This document shows positions 1 through 12,599 of a DNA stretch of 64,000 bases, in pieces. This stretch comes from Chaunax sp. Z400 (taxonomy: Eukaryota; Chordata; Actinopteri; Lophiiformes; Chaunacidae), in contig CM075192.1 of assembly GCA_037577475.1 (NCBI GenBank), forward strand, positions 5,331,408 to 5,395,407, in the 5' to 3' direction. The notes under the pieces were generated by a model. That model had not been told where the DNA came from, ran no database searches, and was given only the letters and a program-made list of their open reading frames with translations. Position 1 is the stretch's first letter. Each line of letters starts with the position of its first letter. The position numbers were made by a program, and so were the translations under genes.

Positions 1-1377
1 GCTCTGTATTTTGTAAGAAAGACATATTTTCTTATTTTCTACAACTGCAGTATATAATTTTCATAGAAGGACATAAAGGTGACACTTTAGCAATACTTTG
101 CTTCGTAAAGTAAGACTCCTTATGATCATAATCTCCCTTTTTCAAAATATATCATTTATTTAATTATTTGGCATCATGTATTGTATGTAATTGTGTATAA
201 TTTACAGTATTACAAATATTAAATGCAGATGTCGGCCTAAAGCATCATTCATCAACAATATATTACCAATTTTGTCTTATTATTTTGGATTTTTATTATT
301 TTATTTTATCATTCATTTAATGCCCCTAATATACAGTATGTTAAAGCTAGAATTTCTGATTGTTGAACATTGATTTTTTTATAATGCGATACAGTACTAG
401 TATCAGTATCTACAAATATGTTGACAAATCTGTAAATACATGCATCCACCTATAAATGTGTAGAAGTTATCATGTTTTTTTATTTTATACACGTGGATGT
501 GGTTGTGCGTACGCTCTCTTTAACCCTTGTCGTACTTATAAGTACAGTCTTCTCAGGAGGGTCTGCAGTGAGTCTGAGCTGCATGGAAACAGAAACACAT
601 TATTAAGCAGCTTGTAGATGTGCGGGACCAATCTCCTTCACCTTTTGTTTCAATCTACCTGCTGAGGCAAAGGTCCTTCCCATTTCCTTGAAATTTGTCT
701 GTTTCTGCACTTTAAGAGTTCTCTAGCATCTTTGTGTAGCACTGAAAGTTGTGGAAAAGCGAGGTGGATGCTGATTGGGCGTAAGAAGACAGGCTCCGGT
801 CAGCATCTGAGGCTCTTGAATTCACAAACTAGAAAAGTGTCCCAGCTTCATGATCCCTCTCACACAGCCACACTCCTGGTCACATTTCAGGAATGAATTC
901 TGTATGGATGATTCTGACCACGATGGGAGGACTGTGGTGGTGTTTTACAGCTGTGGTTAATATTAAGGCTGTAAGGCTGAGGGGTTCATGGTGGCTCCTA
1001 TTAATGGATTAAAGCATTCACAGTAAATAACAAAAACCCTCTCCAAGAAACTCCTCTATTGGTTTAAGGTGTTATTACCAGTTTAGATCATTGTAGTTAA
1101 GATAAAACATCAACTAGGATTAGATCTTTTTCCATGTTGCTTGTTGGTGCATCCAGCTTTCTGTCTGAGTACAAGCTGGAATCCACAGCTGATAACACAC
1201 TTTATGTTCCACATAGTGTAGATAGCAGCAGTATGATGTATTACATCTACACAGCTGAAACTACAGAAGGAAAAGTGGATATGACCTGCAAGTATTTTCA
1301 GCATAGGTTACATTAACTAAACAAGGTCTGTTAATTAAAAAAAATTTGTTTTTATTCCAGTAACCACACACAAAGAG
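1..1377. other. AT-rich intergenic stretch, no gene seen
   Basis: Both strands are broken by frequent stops, and the only frames above 60 codons (191-373, 1110-1316) overlap in antisense and show no recognisable domain. The first 480 bases are strongly AT-rich; 540-960 is more complex single-copy-looking DNA. I see no exon, promoter or RNA gene. Confidence 0.6.
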
Positions 1378-1429
1378 CACAAACCTCTGCTCAGGCAGCT
1401 CATCCATGTCACCTGTCCAACCCTTCCCA

Positions 1430-1625
1430 CCCAGTTTAAGTCTGACTTTGCCCCTTAATCCAGATCCACTCCAAAATTAAACAGTTCTAAGTTCCTCCTT
1501 GTTACATGGCCAACCCTCCAACCAAGCTTCATGAAAATCTGTCAAGTCGCTGTTGTGTAATCCTCCTAACAGACAGACAGACAGACAAACAAAGAAAAAG
1601 CAATGCTCACAATTAATATACTGGT
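1430..1625 (+). mobile_element. RTE-like LINE 3' tail fragment
   Basis: The segment carries the order of phrases typical of a very common fish RTE-like tail: a 'cca-accaagcttcatgaaaatctgtc' type stretch, then 'gtgtaatcctcctaac', then a run of CAGA units (1571-1594). Three related fragments lie at 24500-24665, 35462-35762 and 55775-55880. No reverse transcriptase coding remains. The assignment to RTE rests on remembered consensus features and could be a SINE sharing the same tail. Confidence 0.55.
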
Positions 1626-1861
1626 TTCAGTGCCATTATTCAGCAGGTGCATGACATGATCATTGAGTGAGTTTAGGATGTTTTTATAAGCACATATTGG
1701 TATTATATCCAACATTATATTATATATGTATTTTTCTATGTATATTTAAACACGTTGTACCTTAATGATTATTTGCTTTGTGATTATTTATATACGCATC
1801 TTTTTCCAAGGCTTCATTGTTATTTGTACTCTAAGTGTCTGTAAGTAATGCAGTGATTTAT

Positions 1862-1940
1862 GTGTTCACAGGCTGGTATCGAGACTCATCAGGAGGTGGC
1901 GGTACCCAATAAGAAGTAAGGGTACCCAGATGGACCAAAA
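1862..1940 (+). repeat. Dispersed repeat, copy A (GGTACCC family)
   Basis: A segment reading roughly gactcatcaggaggtggcggt, followed by acccaataagaagtaagggtac, recurs almost unchanged at 20238-20315 in the same orientation, 18.4 kb away. About 45 bases match closely, with the similarity fading outside. It is an interspersed repeat of unknown class. Confidence 0.7.
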
Positions 1941-4080
1941 TCAGTAAAGCTCATACCTATTTTAGACACTGACTATGTGTTTTTGGTTAATGTAATTGTG
2001 TAAATGTGTATGCAGGACAATTAGTGACAGTGTTTTGTAATTAATTTACATTATCAATCCATTATGTCAACATCAATAAGGTTTTAATGATTCTGCTGGG
2101 GTGAATCAGAATACATGGTTACGGTTTGGAAAAGATGATATTTTTGTTTAAATGTTTAGTTGAAGCATGACACAGAACATGTGGACCTTCATGTCCCAAC
2201 CTGCTGCAGAGCTTTTGTCGGGTAAGTCTAAACACAGGATACAGATGTCTGCATGAAAAATACAATCCAGCTAGAAATGATATTTATGCTTAAACATATT
2301 TAGCAAATCATTTTTATATAAATGTAATATCTAAATGCCAGGATTGGTCAATGAAACCATGCAACACAGCTGCTGATCCAGCCCAACCAGAGCCTGCTGG
2401 AGCTTCAGCTGTCACTAAAGTACCTTCACAGCCCATTCTGTACGTTAGCACTGAGGCTCAGACAGTCAGGAGGAAGGCTGCATGTCGTGTGTGTCTGTGG
2501 GGAAGAACTTAGCTGTAGCTCTGCTGTTTATAATGAGATCATCACTCATTATAAATGGTCCTTCTACAGATGACAAAAAGTCCCAACCATTGCATCAAAA
2601 CTGAAAAAGCTGAACATAAGCAGAAACTATCATAAACTCTGTTTATGAGTTCTGATCAGCACATTATTTGAAAATGATTGTCCTCTGATTAGTTTTTTTT
2701 AGTTAATTAGTTGTTAGTTGATATGTTTTTTTATTTTAATGACTTTGTGAATATTTATTTCTTTACTGACATTATCTTTATTTACAGTGTTGTGTAAGCT
2801 CCTTGTAAAGTGTAGTGAGCTAAGCAGCCAGTTACTCTACATTAAATCAGGCTTCAATGAAACTACCCACTGAGAAATGTAGCACACTAAACTACTGCAA
2901 CATGGGAAATGTAGTTTACTACGTCAAATATATTTTCTATTAAACCATTCATTCCAGGTTGGTGTTATCTCAGAGATCAATTAAAGAAAACGTGAACAGA
3001 AATATTAGGCACTGAAACATTTGCATTTGAAAAAGTTGAAGTGGCATTGAAATACATTTTTTAATAATATTGCAGACATTAAAAAAATATGATTTCATTG
3101 TAATTTGATTGTTTCTCTTTATTTTGAGTTAGCCTTCAAGTCAGACTTTATTCAGTGAGATTTTTTTTTACATTCTTTATTTTTTCAGTGTCACTGGTTT
3201 CCAGTATGAACTCTCTGTCACCAGTTTAGGCATGAGAGAAGAGGTTTAAGTGGAGTACTGGTCCAGTGTTATAAAGACTGTGGTTCCAGTTAAAAAATAA
3301 ATCCTGTCACGTTTTCACAATAGAAATAAGACCATAATCATTCTCTAGATTTAACCTTTTCATTTAAAATATCTTAAAAAAGTTCTTTGTGAATAAAATC
3401 AGTCTGAACTGTAAGTGTAATGTTTGACCTTCTAATCTCTTCTCTATCAGGTAAAACATTCCTTTTGGACCAACACCTTGACAAGCTGTAGTATATCTAG
3501 TCAGGGCCAGACTCCCTACATGGGCCGTATGTCAGGAAATCTGAAATTCATTCATGCGCCTCAGAGGATGAACCTGTCCCACTGTTGACACTGAAAAACA
3601 AGACATCAAACTCTTTCATTGCATCCTTTATTCCTTACCTGTATGTTGTTTAAAGACCTACATTGAAAATATGATATTTTTGCCTTTACAAAAAAAACAC
3701 ACAGCTGTTCTTAAAAAGCCTCCTGTAGCATCATCAATAAGAAAGACTTAAATCCTGAGCCCCTCTGCTAAGTAGACTTATGATTGTTCCAAGCTTGAAA
3801 AAGAACTGCCTAAATATCTCTGTTTCTCTGCCTGAAGTGTGGAGTCTGCCACTGGGTCAGATTTAAGATGCTGCGCTGAATTATTGTCCAGGCCAGGAGA
3901 GACACAGAGGGAAGGAGGGAATGGAGAGTTTAAAATATAATAAAAGAAAGAGAGAGGGGTGTGTGTAGAGAGGAGCAGAAGGAGAGATAGAGGTGGAGGA
4001 GGCCAGCACAAAGCACATAGCTGCAGGAGAGGCTTATGATTTAGACGGCCATGTCAGAATGCAATGCACTCTCTGCTGCT
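1941..4080. other. Intergenic stretch, no gene seen
   Basis: AT-rich DNA with no frame longer than 80 codons. It contains a short perfect hairpin (2527-2555). From 3890 to 4010 it turns purine-rich (GAGA-type) on the plus strand. No repeat family was recognised with confidence. Confidence 0.55.
2527..2555. repeat. Perfect 11-bp inverted repeat, 7-nt loop
   Basis: The arm at 2527-2537 (tttataatgag) is the exact reverse complement of 2545-2555 (ctcattataaa), around the loop atcatca. Short and AT-rich, it may be chance or a remnant of a mobile element end. There is no T-run to suggest a polymerase III or bacterial-type terminator. Confidence 0.6.
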
Positions 4081-4330
4081 GCCTTTATCTCTCTCATGCT
4101 TCTTCCTCCGCTCTCATATCTACGTCCTCCTTCCCTCTTCCCTTCTCTGTGGTTTCCTTCCATCTTCTGTCCTATCCTCCTCTCCATCTCCCTTCCTCAC
4201 CCCCTCCCTCGACTCCCTTTGTTTCCTTCCCCTCTCTCCGACAGTGCCTTATTTCTACGGGAGCACAGGAGTATGAAGACGGCATGGCCACGGAGCGTAC
4301 TGGTCTCTCTCTGTCTTCCCTCTGCGTCCC
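4080..4330. repeat. Polypyrimidine-rich tract
   Basis: The plus strand is mostly C and T for about 250 bases (ctctcatgcttcttcctcc and similar), which produces several open frames with Leu/Ser/Pro-rich translations. These frames are artefacts of composition. Such strand-asymmetric tracts can form triplex DNA, though nothing here shows that this one does. Confidence 0.6.
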
Positions 4331-4501
4331 ACACTCACACAAAACACCTCAGCATGGAAATTGAAATAATGATAATGTTTCCCTCAGTCTGCATCAAAGT
4401 ATCGCTGCTTCAAAAAAAAAATGCCGTCAGGCTTGAAATGCAAACGTGGAGCAGATGGATTGAGGAGGATGGAGAAAGGCAGCATGTGTGTGTGAGTGTG
4501 T

Positions 4502-4503
<2 letters not shown>

Positions 4504-4545
<42 letters not shown>
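4504..4545. repeat. (GT)21 microsatellite
   Basis: Uninterrupted GT dinucleotides, followed by a looser GT-rich patch near 4590-4606. Likely polymorphic. Confidence 0.97.
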
Positions 4546-4548
<3 letters not shown>

Positions 4549-4947
4549 ACTGTCCTGCCTTTACTTTGTGCATTGGCTGTAGCTTTACATGTGGGTGTGT
4601 GTGTGTGTCTGCTGCATGGTGTGCATTGAAAGTGACGTGTTTTAGGACCATATATAGAGTATGTTTGTCAGTGTGTGCAGCTGAGTGTTGCCTCAAAGAT
4701 GAGTCCAGTCAGTTTGTCGGTATGTGAGGGTGTCACCACCACGTCAACGCCTTCTGTGACATGAAGTCATGCACTTCCTGTATTGTGCAACTCCCAGTAG
4801 TGGTATGATCACTTTAATATATAATTCTAAATAATAACCTTAGTTCACAACGGATATCTAAAATCATACTCAGAAGAACACATCAAATACATGATAGTAC
4901 AAAACAAACATTACCAGGTAAACATAAGCCAGTCAGAAACCAGTCAG

Positions 4948-5550
4948 TGTCATGGTTTTGGTCCTAGTATGATAATCTCCTGCTTTATTTTCTAATTTTA
5001 TTCCCACATGTTTGTTTTGGGTTTATTCTGTTTTCTGTTTATTTCTCATTGTTTATCTGTTTACACTTCCTCTCAGTTCCTCTGTTTAGTCCTCCATGTT
5101 TCAAGCTCTGGTATTTTCCTCCTCCTTCTTTCCTCCTCGTGTTTCTTTCATATGTCGTCTCCTTTAAACTTCTCTCTGATTTCCCCTCCTGTCTGATAAT
5201 CTATTGGTTTCACCTGCGTCTCGTTATCCTGTATATAAGTCTGTATTTTTTGTCTTTTGTGCCAGTTGTTTGTTGATATCTGAATCACACGTTCGAGCCT
5301 TTGCCTCTGGTTCCTTTTGTCTTCATGTTTGTTTTGGAGGATTTGGGTCTGTTGTTTTGGCCTGTTTGGATTTCCTGTGCACCAAACCTGCCTGCTCTAT
5401 CCACTCTCTTGCTATCATCACCGTGTGGACGTTGTGTGTCTGTACGGACTGCTGCAGGGTTTTAACCCTTTGCCTCTAGTTCTGGATTTTGGGATTGAAC
5501 CCTGAACTCTTTGTCTCAGCCTTTTGGGTCCTCATTCCTGATCTGTAGCA
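4948..5550 (+). mobile_element. Solo LTR, probably gypsy-type (603 bp)
   Basis: The block starts TGTCATGG and ends TGTAGCA, so it has the TG...CA ends of an LTR. It is flanked by gtcag (4943-4947) and atcag (5551-5555), a 5-bp near-duplication of the target. A TATA box (TATATAA, 5232-5238) sits about 280 bases in. The T-rich, pyrimidine-biased body and the 'ttttgggtcctcattcctgatctgtagca' style 3' end match fish gypsy-type LTRs that I recognise. No gag or pol sequence is adjacent and no second LTR is present, so this is most likely a solo LTR left by recombination. The three overlapping open frames within it (5008-5505) are not genes. Confidence 0.72.
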
Positions 5551-5669
5551 ATCAGTCTGGTAGTTTTAACGGTTCACCTAAATTAAAATGGATAAGTACT
5601 CCACAGCTTTTGTGCTCTGACAGACAAACACCTCACTACAAGCAAGGGCTTGATGATAGAAGGTAATTG

Positions 5670-5850
5670 GGTGTGTTTAGCTCAGTCGGCGGAGTATGCA
5701 CCGCTTGTACTGAGGCTTAAAGTTCTATAGCGCCGCATGTCCTCCCCTCGCTCTCACCCACATTTCCTGTTTCCTCTTCAAGCTGTCCTATCAACAGTAA
5801 AGGCAGAGAAACGGCCAAAAGATATAACTAAAAAAAAATGATAGAAGTCA
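5670..5850 (+). mobile_element. tRNA-derived SINE
   Basis: A tRNA-like head opens with an A-box-like phrase (tagctcagtcggcggagta, 5679-5697). It is followed by the 'catgtcctcccctcgctctc ... catttcctgtttcctcttcaagctgtcctatc' body common in teleost SINEs, then an 'aaaggcagagaaacggccaaaa' tail and an A-run (5831-5838). The B box is degraded. This is a dead copy, not a tRNA gene. Confidence 0.65.
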
Positions 5851-6282
5851 TTAATGCAGGATAAGGCAGGGCCTACATCAGCAGGAAAACTGGAGAATAA
5901 ATGGCAGAGGTCACAGGTAACCAATGCAGCCAATGAGGCCAGAATGGGAGAACTGTGCATGGAAATTGTAGTGTGTAGTGTGGTGACTGTACTAGACTAG
6001 ACTGTACTTCAATATTTTACTTTTCTCTAAAAAAATCATTTTACTAGCATATTAGTATGAAAACACTCTCAAACCTCCACCAAGGAGGTGGTCGATGCTC
6101 AAAACCAAAAGTTCACTGGTGAGTAAGTCTCAGATCAGAAAATCTGATCAAAAAATTCAACTTGTGTCTCGTAAAAACAAGCTCCAGAGTTACCTCCAGT
6201 CATCTGACCAGGGTGACGCTGTCAGGTCCAGGGGATGATGAGCCTGGGAAAGGAGCAGTTTGATGGTGGGTTCAGGGACTCG

Positions 6283-6286
<4 letters not shown>

Positions 6287-6315
<29 letters not shown>
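6287..6315. repeat. (GA)n microsatellite
   Basis: About 14 GA units, with a GAGAGG break at the 5' edge. Confidence 0.95.
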
Positions 6316-6320
<5 letters not shown>

Positions 6321-6921
6321 AGCAGTATCAGCACCTTGGAGAGTGGTGCAGCACATTTGTGTCAATTGTACTAATATAATGCATAAGGTTGGTGGTTTGT
6401 GAGTCGGGTCAGTTTGTGATGGATTATTGGCACATTTTGCAGGTCAGGTGGTGTGAATAAGGGAACAGGTCAGGTGGTGTGGGTATTAAAAACCCTGACC
6501 TGTGCATCGTTACAGCTGGGCTGTAGCTGAGCACAATAAAACCTCATATCTTCTATGGTTCTCCTGCCTTCTCCACTGGGAGGTGGTCCTTGACAGCCTC
6601 TGTTTGTCCATGTTTGTAAAGACTGCTTCAATACAGTGTATTTAATGATTTATTATTATTTATTTAATGAATGAAGTGTCGAGGCAGCCCAGACATTTGC
6701 TTTTCTCACTTAAACACACAAGCGCATTTTGTGTTTTTGGGTGTACTGAGGTCAGTTAGCACCATATGGCAGCAGACATAATTAGCATCTAATGGGCTCG
6801 ATGTTTTGACTGCAGTTGTTTCACAGTTCACTAGCTGTTTGGGTTAGCAGTGCTGCTAGCTAGTTACCCCCTGTGGGCAGCAGGTGAGTCAGCCGGCAGG
6901 GTGCCAGCTGAACAGATGGAT

Positions 6922-6956
6922 ACACACACACCTACACACACACACACACACACACA
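6922..6956. repeat. (CA)n microsatellite, interrupted
   Basis: CA units with one CCTA interruption near 6931. Confidence 0.95.
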
Positions 6957-9298
6957 TGCAGTGAGATACAGACACGTTGGTATGGCATTGGTTTCAGGAC
7001 ATTGACCTACCTGGTGGTGTAACCTCCACTGTGAGCACGACATTCTAACCCTGAGCTCCGCCCAAACCTAACCTCAGTTCATACATGCATCTAACTAGTG
7101 AGAAGTCCACACACTTATCCATATCTAGACACATTCATACACACACAAACATGCACACACAACGCTTCTTCTTCTATTAGAGACGCACCCCTCTGATAAC
7201 AACACAAGAGCAAGAAATTAGAATCAGCTGATTTAATATACACAGTTATTATAAATCAGTAATAGATCACTGCCTTTAACAGCTGTTCAAAAATATGTTT
7301 TTGTAAAATGTCTTATCATGTATATTGTATATGTATATTCTACATGGAATTATATAAACTGTATATGATGTATAGTATTTTAATATCGTCTCCTAACACC
7401 CGTCCAATAGAATTTGCAGGGATCCTCTAGATTGTAGTTGCACAACAAAACATTGTGTCTGATCTTATAAAAAAAAATAAGAACTGATATATTTATAGCT
7501 ATATGTTGAAAATGTGCTATGTAAATGTGCCGTAAATGTTGTCCTAAAAAAGGCTATAAAAATACGAGACCTCTTGAGGGGAGACTGAACAGCTGCTGCA
7601 TGCTTCAAATATGCTGCCATTTATCAATATTCATTATTTGACATTGTCTGCTGATGGAAATATGGTAATCCAGGACTATATGAATATGAGTGGAATTTGC
7701 ACTCTAGATTCCATTCTTCCATTTCCATACAGCTAAATGTTTACACAGGACATATACCTCTTACAGAAGGAGGCATATGTTATTTTCATTCATTAAAATT
7801 ATGGTTTAAAAAATATGAATAGAGAAAGAAAGTGGGTGAGAAATGTGATGGTCCCTCTAGGAAAAAAATATCTACCAAGTAAAGTGAGGCTGTTGGAAAA
7901 TCATTTATGTAAAATAATAATAATATGATAGTAGGGAAATAATAATGTAAGGTAAAATAAGCCATAAGAGTTCAATATGCAAACTGTACATAGTAAAAAT
8001 GTATGTGTGCACAAAGCAGTGATGAAAAAGAACATGAGGAATTTGACCCTGATGCTTTGTGCACTTCAATGATTTAATGCTCATAATTCAAATGGACAAC
8101 ATTCAACACAAGTTATTGAACAATCCTAAAAACTTTGAACAATTGTCAATAAAGATTTGTTTGAACAGAAGAAAAAAGAAAAAGTAGTCGTTTGTCTGCC
8201 AGCAGAGTTTAGTACTTCTCCATGTTTTACTGTATAGATTGGACACTGGTGGCATTATTAGAAAAGACAACACAGATGTTGGGGAATCGGCTTCAGCTAC
8301 ACTAAACCCTGAAAAGCCCCATCGAATGACGTTACACATTTAAGCAATTAAGGAGCATAAACAGCAAACATGACACACCATCATCATGTTTGTCGAGTAA
8401 ATAACTCAAGATTAGGACAAAGCCAAATATCACATGTTGTTGATGCCAACCAGGAGCGAACACATACACACATAAATGAAGAAATACTGTAGATCCAGAA
8501 TGGAGAGGTGTTGGCAAGGCAGACTCGATTAGAGGTGAATGAACTTAGGAAGTAGAACAAAGCAGATAAAGCTTTCTATTCATAGGTGTGTCTCCCTTTG
8601 GAGACACCAAATTAACTTGTCAGTGACAGATATTAAAGTTGATTACCAGAATGTTTATGAGACTGACAGTCAGGGACTGTCTTTACACATCACACACTGT
8701 ATGATTTTATCAGCTGAGTGTCAGTACTAACTGACCTGTATGGGAACAGACGTGTCGTCAAACCCAAATCACATTTAGAATCATTCAGTCATAATGTGTC
8801 CCCAGTAAAGACTGGGAACATATGATATCATTCAAGAAAAGCAAACTGCAAACTGGGACAGTCATAATAACATTAATGGAACTGAAGGTGATGTATTTGA
8901 ATATTTTAGGACATTTCCTGCCGTGCACGCTGTGCACCATCACATGAACCAATCCCAACATGGTGCACGTTCGTATTTGGTGTACATTCACAGATCTGCA
9001 GCTTCAGTTTTAACACATTATGTTGCATTTGCAGCCGACTGCAGCAGTGGAGTCGCCAGCTCTGTAAATCCTGAGATGTGTGTGCGGGAGATGGACTGGT
9101 CCTGATAGTGTTGTAAGTGCTGTACAGTTAAACAATAGTGCGCAGTGAGGAAGCACTCGTGCTGAGGGTGTCATATATTACAAGAAAGGCAGACTCCAAA
9201 CAAATTATGGCTGTGTCTTTGTGTTGTTCTTAGCCCTCCATCTCTCCCTCGCTCTCTTTCCTAGTGTTATATATTTTCACACCTCAGTGTGTCCATTG

Positions 9299-9369
9299 CA
9301 AACACACACACTCACACACACACACACACTCACACACACACACACACACACTCACACACACACACACAC
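9299..9369. repeat. (CA)n microsatellite with periodic CT interruptions
   Basis: CACA runs are broken by a CT dinucleotide at three points, giving the CACACTCACACA pattern. The two overlapping open frames here (Thr/His repeats) are artefacts. Confidence 0.95.
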
Positions 9370-9835
9370 TCTGCTCGTCTGACTATCTCCTCCGCCCTCC
9401 TCCTCCTCCTCCTTTCTGTCGTTTCTTCATTCCCTCTGCTGCATTTTCCTTCTTATTTCACTCTCTCACTTCATATCGCCCTTACTCACTCTCCCTCCCT
9501 CTCCCCCCCATCCTCCTTCCCTCCTCCTCCCTCCCCTGCTCTCTTGGGTCATGTTGCAGCAGCTCCAGCAGAAATAATAGGAGCAAAGGCGTGAGGTTGT
9601 TATTTGCATAGAAATAGCATGACGCCCCAGGCAGCTTCAGGAGAAGGACACAGAGATCATTTGTCTCAAAATTTTAATGAAAACTTTTGCTGAGACAGAG
9701 ATTTCTTTCCCTCTGCACCCCCCACCCCTCCTCTCTTTCCTCTCCTTCCCCAATCTCCATTCTTCCTCTGTACCTTCCATACCGTCCAATTCTGACACTC
9801 TCTCCTTTCTTCTTCTCTTTCTGTAGTAGCACAGT
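9370..9835. repeat. Paired pyrimidine-rich tracts with intervening unique DNA
   Basis: The plus strand is nearly all C/T at 9380-9545 and again at 9700-9825. The 150 bases between them (9550-9690) are more complex and contain atttgcatagaaatag, an octamer-like ATTTGCAT motif. The open frames on both strands are composition artefacts. Confidence 0.55.
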
Positions 9836-10889
9836 GTGATTTGAAATTAGATGACACATCAGTATTGTGCCGCTGTGCACCACCAGCACGTCAGACCTAC
9901 GGGCGGTTTGTCAAACATTGCAGGAAATATGGAGGGCTGGAGATGTCTCTGTGGTGGATCCAGTTTGTGGATGTTTCAAGCTGGTAAAATGTCCAGTAAA
10001 GTGGTTTAAAAGACAGACACAAAGTGAAAAAAGAACCATTACAAACACAAACATGCAGAATAACTCTGTATAAGACATCCTAGATAGATGCTTCATGACT
10101 AACTAGTGGGGATTTTTGACTGTTTTTTTCATATTTTGACTTCACCTTATTTTATTTTATTTCTAGGGTTTATTTTTTAAGTCAAACTCGCTCCTCTAAT
10201 GATCTGATAGTCAAAAAGTCACCTACCCGCTTTACCCACAGCGATGGTTTCTTCCAAAAGTTACAGGATAAAATCGGTTCTCAACAGCAGGCACACGGCA
10301 CTCACTGTGTCAGTGCTGGGTCAGATGTAGGCCACAGCTTGTCAGTGTGTTGCTGAGGTGGTAAGCAGAGCATCAAACGTGTGAACACATTAATCGTATT
10401 TGAGAAATAAAGCCATAGTTTCATTTGCAACACAGTAGGCTAGTACCAGCTTAATTTAGTAGCCATTCTTAAAAGCAACTGTTAGCCCCGTGACTCACTA
10501 GCTAGTCATGACTCCTGGTCCCTGCAGTCGAGGCAGAGAGGACTCAGGATGTAAACGTGGAGAGGGTTTGGCATTTCTTTACAAAGGTTGGCATGAAAAT
10601 CCTCCACTTGCCTATTATTGCCTCCCTTCTCTCTCCAGGTGTATCAGGTGTATATATATAGGTGTGGTTACAGTTTATATATATAAGGCTAGTGGTGATG
10701 ATTCGGCTTAGATGATTAGGCTTAGCAGTTTGGAAAATACGTCACTTCTCAGACAACAGTCTGAGCTTGTATTGGCAATGGTTCTTGTATTACATACAAT
10801 ATTTTTTTAATTACACGACATGTATTATAACAATACTCCCTCCCACAGTACTAAAACATGCTATAAAGGTGAACCGGTGACTGAATGTG
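9836..10889. other. Intergenic stretch, no gene seen
   Basis: Ordinary mid-GC DNA with frames of up to 68 codons, none with recognisable domains. A small TATA-rich patch (10651-10686) is simple-sequence-like. Confidence 0.5.
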
Positions 10890-11015
10890 AGTGTGAACGG
10901 TTGTTTGTCTCTAGGTGTTGACCCTGTGATGAACTGGTGACCTGTAAAGGGTCAGCTGGGATAGGCTCCAGCCCCCTGCAGTCCTGCAAGGTAAGGGGTT
11001 ATAGACGATGGATGA
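10890..11015 (+). mobile_element. L2-like LINE (or derived SINE) 3' tail
   Basis: Contains 'ctgtgatgaactggtgacctg', 'cagctgggataggctccagc' and 'cgatggatgaatg', in that order. This is the common teleost L2/CR1-like 3' end that usually terminates in GATG repeats. Only the tail is present and no open frame remains. Confidence 0.7.
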
Positions 11016-12599
11016 ATGTCTCATTTACACTATGGGACATTTAAGAAAATGTGAACTTGAGATGTACGTATAAGTAGATTTCTTTGAATTTTTTTTTAAT
11101 AAGGTGATCATTTTCATTACTATATGTTAATGAGACACTTTATTATATTATTATTATGCATTATTAACAATCATATTTTCATATTAGTATATCATGTTAA
11201 TAAGCATCTTCTAAAACTATAGGGCCTTATTAAGTCAGACTTATTAGTGTGTAAGACTTTACCAATAATAATCACAGTTTTAATTTTATTTTAATTTTAT
11301 ATTATTACTACATATGAGATGATTTCTAATCTTATAAAATAGATAATTTATGGAAAATAAACTTGAAAAAACTGTAAATCATATTTATGATATAGGTTTA
11401 TTATAAAAACACATTATTGTATGACCAGACTTCTGTATGTTTTTGATATTATTTATTTATTTAAAGGGACGTACAGTACATGTAAATAACTGACTTTGAC
11501 TTCAATCAGTAGATTAATTGTTATTTAGATACAAATACTGACTTCTTTCACAAACAAGACTGAAAGAACATCTTCAATTTGATTGTGTTTTAATTGTTTG
11601 GATTAAATACACAGATAATGACATTTAACCTTATTTATTTGATTTCAGTTGTAGTGTGATAATAAGTATTGTGCAAACTTCCATTAACTTTATCAATGTA
11701 GTGTTGTTTACTTCTAAAGGTATTCAAGCCTAACCCTGCTACATTTACCAGACTAGTTTTTATGGGTTTAGTTGAACCACAAATATTTATATTATTAAAC
11801 ATCACTGAAAAGCAGACTCACAATGCTGACCATGACTTTGATCCTGGATGAGTCTATGACAAGTCCCTCCACTCTCCATTCACTCTTCCCTTGCCCTTGG
11901 TCAGACTGCTGTGACTGCTCTGCTGCTGAGTTGTGTGGTTTGGCCGGAGCAGGAGGCTTGGTGTTGGCTCGGCGCAGGCTGTTTGACTGGCTGCTCCGCT
12001 GATGTGCTCAGACATGTCGTGGGATTAGTGCCAGGCTGGAAGCCAAATAGGGTCACGATAAATGAAGCCGATATTAGGGACTGGCCTAAGGCCAAGAAGA
12101 TGTGAATAGATTTTGAGGCAGATCTGGATCTGCAAGAAGGTCCAGGATTTAATTTTTTTTTGTGGTTCTGTTTACTTTGCAATATATATTTTGACATTTT
12201 CCTAAATGTCACCATAAATATACTGGGCAGCAGCAGAAATGCATCATCTTAAAAGCCCAATATTTTCCTTTCACTAGCCCTGTTTCTATTGAAACAAACA
12301 AACATGTGATACATAGAAATGACTTTTTTAAGTACCCACAACCAAAACATGTTAAATCATGAATAACCATCATTTAGTCATAACATAGAAATAACATAGA
12401 AATAACATACATAACAGTCATTGGTGCATTTCAGAGTAAATGACAACGTTGGTGAGATTTTCTTCTGCATGATTGAAAAGACCTGGCCAAGGCAATAAAA
12501 TCCTGGGTCTAATTAATGTCCTACTGAAACAACTGATGATGTCACGACTTCCACAAAACTTCCGTGACCAGGCAGTTGGGATGCTGATGATGCTGATGG
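11016..12599. other. Strongly AT-rich intergenic stretch
   Basis: The region 11040-11870 is very AT-rich, with stops in all frames. From 11880 to 12120 it is less AT-rich and has overlapping antisense frames of 64 and 104 codons without a recognisable domain. No gene is supported. Confidence 0.5.

Larger units (their letters stand above)
5851..9298. other. Intergenic stretch, no gene seen
   Basis: Mostly AT-rich DNA. It holds a GA array (6287-6315), a CA array (6922-6956), a 15-bp direct repeat (aggtcaggtggtgtg near 6442 and 6470) just before a TATTAAAA/AATAAAA pair, and a possible fragment of the 'cattctaaccctgag' fish repeat near 6960-7090. Frames of 60-78 codons at 8103-9105 have no domain signature. 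Confidence 0.55.

Noticed and set aside
4051..4503. 150-codon Leu/Ser/Pro-rich frame resembling a membrane protein
   Set aside because: It comes from a polypyrimidine tract; two other frames of the same tract are open as well.
5008..5505. Overlapping hydrophobic frames that look like membrane proteins
   Set aside because: They lie inside a T-rich solo LTR and mirror its base composition.
6441..6560. Possible LTR (direct repeat, TATTAAAA, AATAAAA)
   Set aside because: No TG...CA ends or target duplication could be found; motifs are short and AT-rich.
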